Made by a program: the position numbers and the translations under genes. The notes below the pieces were generated by a model. The model was not told where the DNA came from and did not search any database. It saw nothing but the letters and a program-made list of their open reading frames with translations. From Peptococcaceae bacterium UBA5356 (GTDB taxonomy: Bacteria; Bacillota; Peptococcia; DRI-13; DTU073), in the NCBI GenBank assembly GCA_002407935.1, contig DHPU01000047.1, forward strand, positions 1 through 25,123: DNA of 25,123 bases, given 5' to 3'. This document shows positions 13,334 through 20,823 of this stretch, piece by piece (the first letter of the stretch is position 1; every line of letters begins with the position of its first letter).

Positions 13334-14386
13334 ATGCTAAACAGAGCTAGAGCTGTAATTGATCAACTGGCCAAACTTAATAATGCAGCGGAAATAAGCA
13401 TCCCCCAGCTTGTTGAAATTCTGCAAGCTGATGACCCTGCTCAGTTGCAAGCTCTCTTCCTAAAAGCTAATGAAGTCCGCCAAAAATACTGTGGCAACGA
13501 GGTTCATCTCCGGGGAATCATTGAATTCTCCAATTATTGCCGTTGTGATTGTCTATACTGTGGTTTGCAGCGGCAAAACAACAAGATGTGCCGCTACCGA
13601 ATGGAACCGGATGAAATTATCACCTCTGCACGAGAAGCTTATCAGGTCGGTTACCGAACCCTGGTTTTGCAATCCGGTGAGGATCCTTACTACACCAAGG
13701 ATGTGCTCTCCTATCTAATCAAAAAAATCAAACGGCTTGGTGACCTGGCTATTACTCTCAGCCTTGGGGAAAGGGAATATGCCGAATATGCCCAGTGGAA
13801 AAAGGATGGTGCAGACAGATACCTTTTAAAGCATGAAACAGCAGACCCCCATCTCTATCGACAGCTGCACCCCCACTCTTCTCTGGATAAAAGAGTGGAA
13901 TGCCTTCACTGGTTGAAAAACCTTGGTTACCAAACGGGAAGTGGGTTTATGATTGGACTGCCGGGACAAACCTGGGAAACGATTGCCCAAGATTTATTAC
14001 TTCTAAAGAAACTTGACGTAGAAATGGCCGGTATTGGTCCCTTCCTTCCCCATCCCGCTACCTGCCTTGGGAGAGAAAACGCCGGTTCCGCTTCTTTAAC
14101 GCTCAAAGCCGTAGCCCTAGCCAGAATAATCCTCAAAAGAACCCATCTGCCTACCACCACCGCTCTGGAAGTCGCTGCGAACACCACGGCCTTTTCGGCC
14201 GGAGCTAATGTAATTATGCGAAAAGTGGAACCATTCTCCTATCGAAAGCTATATGAAATCTATCCCCATCCTTTCCAAGAGGAAAAAAGCCTGGCTGAGG
14301 AAAGACAGGCGGTAGAGGCATATATCCGCAGCTTCGGTCTAACCGTAGCTGCCTCCAGAGGGGACGCCATCATTATTAATCCTTAG
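13334..14386 (+). CDS. hydE: HydE, radical SAM [FeFe]-hydrogenase maturase
   Basis: HydE is one of three maturases (HydE, HydF, HydG) that build the 2Fe subcluster of the hydrogenase H-cluster. It takes the iron-cysteine-CO-CN complex made by HydG toward the dithiolate-bridged form. 350 aa, normal. The SAM cluster motif is CX3CX2C: YCRCDCLYCG with Cys69, Cys73 and Cys76. The following QNNKMCRYRM and YRTLVLQSGEDPYYT are HydE-like and separate it from biotin synthase and PylB. The start ATG follows AGGAGG. hydG comes 107 bases later. Expression is probably governed by the attenuator-like leader. PylB-like proteins are the main alternative, and neighbours make that unlikely. Confidence 0.93.
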   Translation: MLNRARAVIDQLAKLNNAAEISIPQLVEILQADDPAQLQALFLKANEVRQKYCGNEVHLRGIIEFSNYCRCDCLYCGLQRQNNKMCRYRMEPDEIITSAREAYQVGYRTLVLQSGEDPYYTKDVLSYLIKKIKRLGDLAITLSLGEREYAEYAQWKKDGADRYLLKHETADPHLYRQLHPHSSLDKRVECLHWLKNLGYQTGSGFMIGLPGQTWETIAQDLLLLKKLDVEMAGIGPFLPHPATCLGRENAGSASLTLKAVALARIILKRTHLPTTTALEVAANTTAFSAGANVIMRKVEPFSYRKLYEIYPHPFQEEKSLAEERQAVEAYIRSFGLTVAASRGDAIIINP

Positions 14387-14493
14387 CCCACCAAAAATGC
14401 CCCGTGTTTACAAAGGCATCACCTATATCCCGCCTATATTCTGTATAAATAAAAGTTTGAAATAATTAGCAAAAAAACGAGGAGGTTTTCATT

Positions 14494-15918
14494 ATGAAAG
14501 AGTATCCGGAATACAAAGCCGCCGAATTTATCAATGATGCAGAAATACTTGCTTCGTTGGAGTACGGCAAGGAAAAAGCAAAAGACAAAAAATATGTAGA
14601 GGAACTGCTGACCAAAGCGCATGCAGCTAAAGGTCTAACTCACAGAGAAGCCGCTGTCCTGCTCCACATTACCGATGAAGAAACCCTGGCAAAAATGTTT
14701 AAAACAGCCAAACACATTAAGGAAACTATTTATGGAAAAAGAATTGTTCTCTTTGCGCCGCTATATGTAAGCAACTATTGTGTCAACAGTTGTGTCTACT
14801 GTGGCTACCAGCATTGTAACGAAAAGATGACCAGAAAAAAACTATCCATGGAGGAGCTAAAAGAGGAAATTCGGATCCTCGAATCACTCGGGCATAAAAG
14901 ACTGGCTTTGGAAGCGGGGGAAGATGATATCAACTGTCCCCTTGACTATATCCTAGACTGCCTCAAGACTATCTACTCTCTAAAATTTGACAATGGGGCA
15001 ATCCGCAGGGTTAATGTCAACATTGCCGCAACCACGGTTGAAAATTATCGGAGGCTGAAGGAGGCCGGAATAGGTACCTATGTCCTTTTCCAAGAAACAT
15101 ACCATCAACCCACTTATGAAAGACTCCATCCCCGTGGACCCAAGCATAACTATGAATGGCATACCACCGCGATGGACAGGGCACAGCAGGCAGGTATTGA
15201 TGATGTAGGAATCGGGGTTCTTTATGGGCTTTATGATCATCAATACGATACTATTGCCATGATCATGCATGCTGAACATCTGGATAGCACCTATGGCGTA
15301 GGACCTCATACCATCTCCGTACCCAGAATGAGATTTGCGAAAGGAATTGACCTGCAAAAATTCCCCCATCTGGTTAATGATACCGAGTTTAAGAAAATCG
15401 TGACCGTGTTAAGACTCACCGTTCCTTACACCGGCATGTTGCTTTCCACCAGAGAAAGCGCCCAATTCCGCAGTGAAGTACTGGAGCTGGGCATTTCCCA
15501 AGTCAGTGCCGGTTCCTGTACCGGAGTAGGCGGCTACAAAGAAGAACTGGAAGGAGACTTAAGCAAAGATACCGCTCAATTTAAAGTTGAAGATCAGCGG
15601 TCGCCAATGGATGTCCTAAAAGGCTTATGCAAGTCCGGCTATCTCCCCAGTTACTGTACAGCCTGCTATCGAGAAGGCCGCACCGGAGAAAGGTTCATGC
15701 CGCTCGCCAAATCGGGGCAAATCCACAATGTCTGCTTACCTAATGCCATTCTCACCTTTAAGGAATTTCTCCTTGATTATGCCGATGAAGAATTAAAGGA
15801 AATGGGTGAAAAAATAATTGCTCAGTCTCTGCAAGAAATTCCTAAGAACAAAGTGCGTGAAACAACCACAAGTTACCTCCGGAGACTCGAGAAAGGCGAA
15901 AGAGACCTTCATTTTTAA
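14494..15918 (+). CDS. hydG: HydG, tyrosine lyase for the H-cluster
   Basis: Radical SAM enzyme that splits tyrosine to p-cresol plus dehydroglycine and makes the CO and cyanide ligands of [FeFe] hydrogenase, released as an iron-cysteine complex. 474 aa, typical of HydG and about 100 residues longer than ThiH. The N-terminal SAM cluster motif is CVNSCVYC (Cys96, Cys100, Cys103). The C-terminal CTAC (Cys388, Cys391) in YCTACYREGRTGERFM binds the second, dangler-iron cluster and sets HydG apart from ThiH. Start ATG follows GAGGAGG. The 107-bp gap after hydE has AT-rich, promoter-like sequence (a TATAAA near 14444) but no clear terminator, so it may be read with hydE. Confidence 0.95.
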   Translation: MKEYPEYKAAEFINDAEILASLEYGKEKAKDKKYVEELLTKAHAAKGLTHREAAVLLHITDEETLAKMFKTAKHIKETIYGKRIVLFAPLYVSNYCVNSCVYCGYQHCNEKMTRKKLSMEELKEEIRILESLGHKRLALEAGEDDINCPLDYILDCLKTIYSLKFDNGAIRRVNVNIAATTVENYRRLKEAGIGTYVLFQETYHQPTYERLHPRGPKHNYEWHTTAMDRAQQAGIDDVGIGVLYGLYDHQYDTIAMIMHAEHLDSTYGVGPHTISVPRMRFAKGIDLQKFPHLVNDTEFKKIVTVLRLTVPYTGMLLSTRESAQFRSEVLELGISQVSAGSCTGVGGYKEELEGDLSKDTAQFKVEDQRSPMDVLKGLCKSGYLPSYCTACYREGRTGERFMPLAKSGQIHNVCLPNAILTFKEFLLDYADEELKEMGEKIIAQSLQEIPKNKVRETTTSYLRRLEKGERDLHF

Positions 15919-15940
15919 GCATTTACCTCTCACCTCCGCT

Positions 15941-15970
15941 TTGTTATGCTTTGTTATGCTTTGTTATGCT
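15941..15970. repeat. Three tandem copies of a 10-bp unit
   Basis: TTGTTATGCT is repeated three times without change (15941-15950, 15951-15960, 15961-15970) between hydG and the small regulator gene. No function is evident; replication slippage is the simplest explanation. Confidence 0.85.
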
Positions 15971-16032
15971 TTTCTTTGCCTTTAATAAGAAACAAGGAGT
16001 TTAAAAAATTAAATTAGAAAGGAGTTTTTTTC

Positions 16033-16293
16033 ATGGAAAAGAAAACCGCTGAAAAAAGAATCGGTGTCACCGCCATTTTAATCGAGGACAAAGAAAGTGT
16101 CCCGAAGGTTAATGCTATTTTAAGTGAATATGGTGAAATCATTGTGGGAAGAATGGGCATTCCTTACAAAGAAAAAAACGTCAATGTCATCTCTATTGTT
16201 ATGGATGGCACTACAGATGAAATAGGAGCAATGGCCGGTAAACTAGGCAACCTGCCCGGCGTAATGATTAAAACCGTTCTCTCCAAAAAATAA
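16033..16293 (+). CDS. TM1266-type iron-only hydrogenase system regulator
   Basis: Small ACT/ferredoxin-like protein of the family named after Thermotoga TM1266, found beside hydE/hydG/hydF in anaerobes and annotated as a putative hydrogenase regulator. 86 aa, full length. The fold shows as beta-alpha-beta repeats: KRIGVTAILIEDKESVPKVN, EIIVGRMGIPYKEKNVNVIS and NLPGVMIKTVLSKK. The start ATG follows GAAAGGAG. It lies 114 bases after hydG on the same strand, across a 10-bp tandem repeat. It resembles the metal-binding NikR C-terminal domain but has no DNA-binding part, so any regulation is likely by ligand or partner binding. Family call is good; function is inferred from context only. Confidence 0.88.
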   Translation: MEKKTAEKRIGVTAILIEDKESVPKVNAILSEYGEIIVGRMGIPYKEKNVNVISIVMDGTTDEIGAMAGKLGNLPGVMIKTVLSKK

Positions 16294-16318
16294 TTATCTT
16301 CCACATACTCACATACTT

Positions 16319-16362
16319 AGCGGACATTATGTAACGATATTAATCGTCATATTGTGTCCGCT
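16319..16362. terminator. Imperfect hairpin between the hyd cluster and mazF remnant
   Basis: AGCGGACA (16319-16326) pairs with TGTCCGCT (16355-16362), with an inner ACGAT/ATCGT stem around ATTA. It is followed by TTTATTTATT on the plus strand. It lies between convergent units and probably ends the hydE-hydG transcript, although the T-run is interrupted. Confidence 0.6.
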
Positions 16363-16366
16363 TTAT

Positions 16367-16688
16367 TTATTCGCTTGCTCTTTGCAAAGCTTCAAATTCC
16401 ACAAATCCTATTAAAATATCTATTACTTCTTCTAAAATCTCCTTTGGTGCTTTTTCATAAAAAGATACATTTCGTGCATATATGTCTAACGCTTTAACCT
16501 GCTCACACATTATAACTCCTGTTGTTTTAGTTCTTTTTAGTAATAGGACATACCATCGCCATATTAGTGAATTGGTTATACGTGTTATTACTAACAACTA
16601 GTGCCGGTCTTTTCCCGCTTTGTTCATGCCCTGCTTGAGAGGTAAATTCTAAAAATATAATATCTCCTTGTTCCGGTATATATTTCAT
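16367..16688 (-). pseudogene. mazF: Broken mazF/pemK toxin gene
   Basis: MazF-type endoribonuclease toxins are about 110 aa. Here the first 52 residues are intact in one frame: ATG 16688 after AGAGGTG, MKYIPEQGDIIFLEF, then HEQSGKRPALVVSNNTYNQF and MAMVCPITKKN, ending in a stop near 16527. The C-terminal part continues in a different frame (RTKTTGVIMCEQVKALD, then KAPKEILEEVIDILIGF) to a stop at 16367. The segment normally between ITK and the RTKTTGVI strand, roughly a dozen residues, is missing, so an out-of-frame internal deletion is the likely cause. No mazE antitoxin is seen upstream, where only about 100 bases separate it from the divergent AlbA_2 gene. The toxin is probably inactive, which would allow loss of the antitoxin. 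Confidence 0.82.
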
Positions 16689-16724
16689 TAAAACACCTCT
16701 TTGCCTTGACAAGGAGAATCTGTT

Positions 16725-16774
16725 GTATTAGAATGTATTAGAATGTATTAGAACGTATCAGAAGGTATTAGAAT
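16725..16774. repeat. Five tandem 10-bp repeats before the AlbA_2 gene
   Basis: GTATTAGAAT is repeated five times in a row (16725, 16735, 16745, 16755, 16765), copies 3 and 4 with one or two changes. The array sits between two divergent genes, ending 22 bases before the AlbA_2 start. One copy per helical turn would place all sites on one face, as expected for an operator. Copies with base changes argue against very recent slippage. Confidence 0.85.
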
Positions 16775-16796
16775 GGTAGAGAGAGGTGTTAGCGTG

Positions 16797-18095
16797 ATGC
16801 TTTCAGAAAATTTAACAACCGAGTTTAAAAAAGAATATGTCGATGATATTAAAAAAACTGTGATCGCTTTTGCTAATACAAATGGCGGAAAAATTTATCT
16901 TGGTGTAGAAAATGATGGTACTCCAATTGGAGTCTCAAATATTGACGAAACTATCTTGAAGGTTACCAACGCTATTCGTGATGCAATTAAACCAGATATT
17001 ACTTTGTTTACTTCCTGTAACATTGAAGAAATTAATGGAATTTTAACTGTGGTGATTAATGTCCAGAAAGGTACAGCTTGTCCGTACTATTTAGCGGGCA
17101 AAGGGATTCGCCCAGAAGGCGTTTATGTGCGTCAGGGCTCTTCAACCGTTCCCGCAACTGAAACGGCAATTTTACGAATGATTAAAGAAACCGGTGGCGA
17201 AAACTACGAGGAAATACGTTCTTTAAAACAGGAGCTTTCTTTTAAGATCACGGAAAAAGAATTTAAGGAAGCAGGTATAAAATTTGATTTACCACAAAAG
17301 AAAACACTCCATCTTATTAATACGGATGGAGTGTACAGTAACCTTGCACTGCTTTTGTCAGACCAATGTGTGCACACAATAAAACTCGCTGTGTTTGAAG
17401 GTTGCACAAAAACAATTTTTAAAGATAGATATGAATTTACGGGTTCTCTTTTATTACAGTTACAAGATGCGTTTGCATTTATTGACCGCTATAACCGTAC
17501 CCGAGCAGAATTTGAAGGCTTAAAAAGAATCGATATGCGTGATTACCCACCGGAAGCAGTACGAGAAGCTTTGTTGAATGCACTTATCCACAGAGACTAT
17601 TCTTTTAGCGGCAGTACACTTATTAGTTTTTTCGATGACCGTATCGAATTTGTATCTCTGGGGGGACTTGTAAAAGGCGTATCCTATAATGATATTATGC
17701 TAGGAGTGTCTATCTTGAGAAATAAATATCTCGCCAATATCTTCTACCGCTTGCACTTAATAGAAGCTTTTGGAACTGGCATTCCAAAAATAACAGATTG
17801 CTATGCAAATTATACGGTAAAGCCTAAAATTGAGGTTTCCGATAATGCCTTCAAAATTACATTACCGAACACAAATTATGCAACAGATACAGTCAATCCA
17901 GATCTATTACTCACAGAAAATGAGCAGGCAATAATAGATCTGTTTAGGGAAAAAGATACTCTCGTCCGTAAGGATATAGAAATAAGTTTATCTGTTTCCC
18001 AACCAATGGCAGTTAAACTACTAAAACAACTTACAAACAAAAAAGTTATTCATAAATTAGGTAACGGTAAAAACACAAGGTATGAACTTGCGTAG
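16797..18095 (+). CDS. AlbA_2 (Schlafen-type) domain protein, putative regulator
   Basis: Belongs to the group once labelled AAA_4 / RecG-like ATP-binding proteins. The N-terminal AlbA_2 domain (about residues 1-120) has EFKKEYVDDIKKTVIAFANT followed by NGGKIYLGVENDGTPIGV. The middle holds an HATPase_c_4-type module, REALLNALIHRDYSFSG (about 257-272) then DDRIEFVSLGGL, and IEAFGTGIPKI. A winged helix follows at the C-terminus (about 365-432: TENEQAIIDLF, then KDIEISLSVSQPMAVKLLKQ). 432 aa from ATG 16797, after AGAGAGGTG with an 8-base gap; a longer frame from 16773 overlaps the ribosome site. Such proteins are usually described as transcriptional regulators. The five 10-bp repeats just upstream could be its own binding site (inference). 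Confidence 0.85.
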   Translation: MLSENLTTEFKKEYVDDIKKTVIAFANTNGGKIYLGVENDGTPIGVSNIDETILKVTNAIRDAIKPDITLFTSCNIEEINGILTVVINVQKGTACPYYLAGKGIRPEGVYVRQGSSTVPATETAILRMIKETGGENYEEIRSLKQELSFKITEKEFKEAGIKFDLPQKKTLHLINTDGVYSNLALLLSDQCVHTIKLAVFEGCTKTIFKDRYEFTGSLLLQLQDAFAFIDRYNRTRAEFEGLKRIDMRDYPPEAVREALLNALIHRDYSFSGSTLISFFDDRIEFVSLGGLVKGVSYNDIMLGVSILRNKYLANIFYRLHLIEAFGTGIPKITDCYANYTVKPKIEVSDNAFKITLPNTNYATDTVNPDLLLTENEQAIIDLFREKDTLVRKDIEISLSVSQPMAVKLLKQLTNKKVIHKLGNGKNTRYELA

Positions 18096-18133
18096 TAGTA
18101 TATGATGAAAATTGGAGGATAACACATAAGTAG

Positions 18134-18180
18134 TCTAAAAAACTTCCGTATATATACCCATATACGGAATGTTTTTTAGA
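18134..18180. terminator. Bidirectional terminator between convergent genes
   Basis: TCTAAAAAAC (18134-18143) and GTTTTTTAGA (18171-18180) are perfect inverted repeats enclosing TTCCGTATA/TATACGGAA with an 8-nt loop and one unpaired T at 18170. It gives a U-run in both directions. The stop codon of glutamate dehydrogenase (18176-18178) lies inside the outer arm. Confidence 0.9.
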
Positions 18181-19414
18181 CCCAGCCTCTGTCTTTCATT
18201 GCCTGCACAATTCTTTGAATCGCAATCGCAAAGGCGGCTACGCGGTAATCCTCACAAGTATGTTCCTGCTTAAATTTATAAATATCCTCATAGGCTTTAT
18301 ACATCGCCTTTTCTAGTTTTTCCTCGACTTCAGCCGCCGTCCAGTAATAACCCATTCTATTCTGAACCCACTCAAAATAGCTGACAGTAACTCCCCCGGC
18401 ATTAGTTAAAATATCCGGTAAAATAATGATGTTCTTTTTCGTCAGCAAAGCATCCGCTTCCGGTGTGATTGGCCCATTAGCTAATTCCGCAATTAGTTTA
18501 GCTTTAATCAAAGAAGCATTATCTTTATTGATCACTTCTTCCATCGAAGCCGGAACTAAAATATCACATTCACTGATAAGAAGCTCCTCGGGAGTTATTT
18601 TTTGCCCTCGCGGATAATCCTTTAATGAGCCTGTCTCGGCTTTAATTCTTCCCGCTAATTGAACATTAATTCCCTGCGGATCATAAAGTGCCGTACTGGA
18701 ATCGGCAATCCCAATTACTTTACTTCCTTCCGCCGCAAAAATATTAGCGGCATGACCGCCCACATTTCCAAATCCATGAATACATATTTTGGCTTTCTTT
18801 AAAGAAATCCCTTCTTTTTCACAGCCCGCTTTGGTAACAAAATACCCGCCCCTGGCCGTAGCACTGCTTCTTCCCACTGAACCGCCAATACTTAAGGGCT
18901 TTCCTGTAATAACGCCAAAATCACTATATTGTTTAATTACAGCAAATTCATCCATCATCCAACCCATAATTTTCGAATTGGTATACATATCAGGTGCAGG
19001 AACATCTTTATCGGAGGAAATAAATTGTGCAATTGCCCGAATATATCCTCTACTAACTCTTTCTAATTCCCCTTCCGACATTTCCTTGGTATTGCAAGTT
19101 ACGCCGCCTTTGCCTCCACCATAAGGCAGACCTATCACCGAACACTTGATACTCATTAAAGTAGAAAGTGCTTTTACTTCATTAAAGTCTACGTTCTGGT
19201 GAAAACGAATACCCCCTTTGGCCGGTCCTAGTACATCTGTATGCTGTACCCTATATCCTTTAAAATTCTTAACCCGTCCATTATCCATTCTTACTGGGAA
19301 AGTAACCTCTAAGGCTCTTCTTGGCTCTAACACAGCTTGGGTTGTTTCATCATCTAAGCCTAACAATTTAATAGCTCTCTTTATTTGATATGCTGCTGCT
19401 TCATTGAAGCCCAT
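18176..19414 (-). CDS. Glutamate dehydrogenase
   Basis: Interconverts glutamate with 2-oxoglutarate and ammonia using NAD(P). From ATG 19414, after GGGAGGAG, it is 412 aa, the usual size of the hexameric bacterial/archaeal enzyme; an upstream frame to 19474 adds 20 residues without a ribosome site. Substrate-binding PAKGGIRFH (64-72), catalytic GLPYGGGKGGV (Lys102) and DVPAPDMYTNSKIMGWMMDE are all present. The nucleotide fold shows as ICIHGFGNVGGHAA. The Asp in GIADSST after the second strand suggests NAD preference, though that is only a tendency. It is a single gene with its terminator overlapping the stop. The gene name (gdhA, gudB or rocG) cannot be settled by eye. Confidence 0.93.
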   Translation of the reverse strand: MGFNEAAAYQIKRAIKLLGLDDETTQAVLEPRRALEVTFPVRMDNGRVKNFKGYRVQHTDVLGPAKGGIRFHQNVDFNEVKALSTLMSIKCSVIGLPYGGGKGGVTCNTKEMSEGELERVSRGYIRAIAQFISSDKDVPAPDMYTNSKIMGWMMDEFAVIKQYSDFGVITGKPLSIGGSVGRSSATARGGYFVTKAGCEKEGISLKKAKICIHGFGNVGGHAANIFAAEGSKVIGIADSSTALYDPQGINVQLAGRIKAETGSLKDYPRGQKITPEELLISECDILVPASMEEVINKDNASLIKAKLIAELANGPITPEADALLTKKNIIILPDILTNAGGVTVSYFEWVQNRMGYYWTAAEVEEKLEKAMYKAYEDIYKFKQEHTCEDYRVAAFAIAIQRIVQAMKDRGWV

Positions 19415-19487
19415 AAAAACTCCTCCCTTTTTCTTCATCCAGATTTTACCATATACCCATCCGCAAGTTACCAACTCATTTTTTTAC

Positions 19488-19539
19488 TATACAATATTTT
19501 TTTCAAAAGTACTATACCTTCTCTCCATGTATACAATAT
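19488..19539. promoter_or_regulatory. Paired direct repeats upstream of glutamate dehydrogenase
   Basis: TATACAATAT occurs at 19488-19497 and again at 19530-19539, 42 bases apart or about four helical turns, upstream of the dehydrogenase start. No clean -35/-10 pair could be assigned on the minus strand. The spacing suits cooperative binding of a regulator, but in AT-rich sequence chance is possible. Confidence 0.35.
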
Positions 19540-19566
19540 ATTTCTGCAAATGCTACAAATAATGTT

Positions 19567-20823
19567 TTACTTAACTTTTTTTAATTTTAAAAGAATAATA
19601 ATCCCGAGCACCACCGCCACAACTACAATAACAACATTAAACAACATTTTATAATTATTCTGCACGCGTTTATTCTGCTCTCGTTCTTCATCCTGATTTG
19701 CTTCTATTTGAAGATCCTGCATACTTAGCAGATCATACCCTTCCTTAATAATCTGCTCCTGAAAATTAACAAGATCATAGCTTGGCGGTGTGGTTATCTC
19801 TTTATTGCCAAATTTTAAAATGAAGTTACCGCCTTTACCTCCGGCAAAAACCACTTCATCGACAATATATTTGACAATAATCCGCTTAATTTCAATCGGT
19901 TGATCATCGTTATTTTCAATAACCAGCACTGCCGGATCCGTTTGCGCGACAAATGAATTCAGAGGAATGGCGGTATCTTGATAAACCGTATTTTGAAAGT
20001 TTAAGTTATACAAAATTTTATCATACCTATTCTCAAAAACAACCCTTCGTTTAAACGTACTATCGGTTTCAAGGGTAATACTGTCTAACTTTAAATTTTT
20101 TAGATCCGCGATCTTGACCAGCGTCTTCTGTTCTTTTTCCTCTGTCGTAAAAGACGGCGTAAGTATCTCTGTAAAATTTTCTTTATGCAGCGTACTGTTG
20201 TTATAGTTTAAAACAACCGCGTTAAAAGTAAGCTTCTCTAAATTGTTAGCGATTTTAAAACGATAATGCGTATACTTTTTCGCCTCTGCCCCAAAGAAGA
20301 TTTCCAGCTTCTGATTGCCTTCCACCCGGTATAAATAATCATTCTTAATCTTTTCCCAGTTTTGATTATCATAGCCGCCCCATAACTCTACCTGTTTGGC
20401 AAACCCGTTATTATTCGTAGTGACCTCGAGGGAAGTGGCCAAAATATCTTTATTCGGAAGAGGATTTTTGAACGCATAATCCAAATAAAAATCTTCCCCC
20501 TTCACAAAAGAATTGATTAGCTTCATTTGATAAGTCTTGTTTGTTTCCGTAGTATACGGAGAAAAACGATGTATGAAATACGGCACAGCCTGATTATCGC
20601 AGTCATAAATTCGCAGATCCGCTAAATCGGCTTTGGTGTGATGATAAATCTCCGGTAACAATCTAATCGCTTTGTACTGTTTATCCCCCTTATTTTCCAT
20701 TTCCGCACTGCCGGAAAAATCCGCAGCAACAGCCGGAAAGCAAAACAGCAGCAGTGCTGACAGCAACAGCAGCAATATTAACCGCACAAATCCAAACGAA
20801 TTACAGATTGATCTTTGGCTCAT
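19567..20823 (-). CDS. DUF3999-family exported protein with C-terminal membrane anchor
   Basis: 418 aa. An N-terminal signal sequence (LILLLLLSALLLFCFPAVAA, about residues 15-34) is followed by a beta-rich extracytoplasmic body, beginning DFSGSAEMENKGDKQYKAIR then LLPEIYHHTKADLADLRIYD. A final transmembrane helix (FNVVIVVVAVVLGIIILL) ends in the basic tail KLKKVK. The pattern fits DUF3999, a family commonly encoded beside DUF2339 proteins. Its start overlaps the end of the DUF2339 gene by 23 bases and has its own GGGAGAGG site. Function is not known; coupling suggests the two work as an envelope complex. The first strands resemble carbohydrate-binding jelly-roll proteins only in general form. 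Confidence 0.82.
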   Translation of the reverse strand: MSQRSICNSFGFVRLILLLLLSALLLFCFPAVAADFSGSAEMENKGDKQYKAIRLLPEIYHHTKADLADLRIYDCDNQAVPYFIHRFSPYTTETNKTYQMKLINSFVKGEDFYLDYAFKNPLPNKDILATSLEVTTNNNGFAKQVELWGGYDNQNWEKIKNDYLYRVEGNQKLEIFFGAEAKKYTHYRFKIANNLEKLTFNAVVLNYNNSTLHKENFTEILTPSFTTEEKEQKTLVKIADLKNLKLDSITLETDSTFKRRVVFENRYDKILYNLNFQNTVYQDTAIPLNSFVAQTDPAVLVIENNDDQPIEIKRIIVKYIVDEVVFAGGKGGNFILKFGNKEITTPPSYDLVNFQEQIIKEGYDLLSMQDLQIEANQDEEREQNKRVQNNYKMLFNVVIVVVAVVLGIIILLKLKKVK

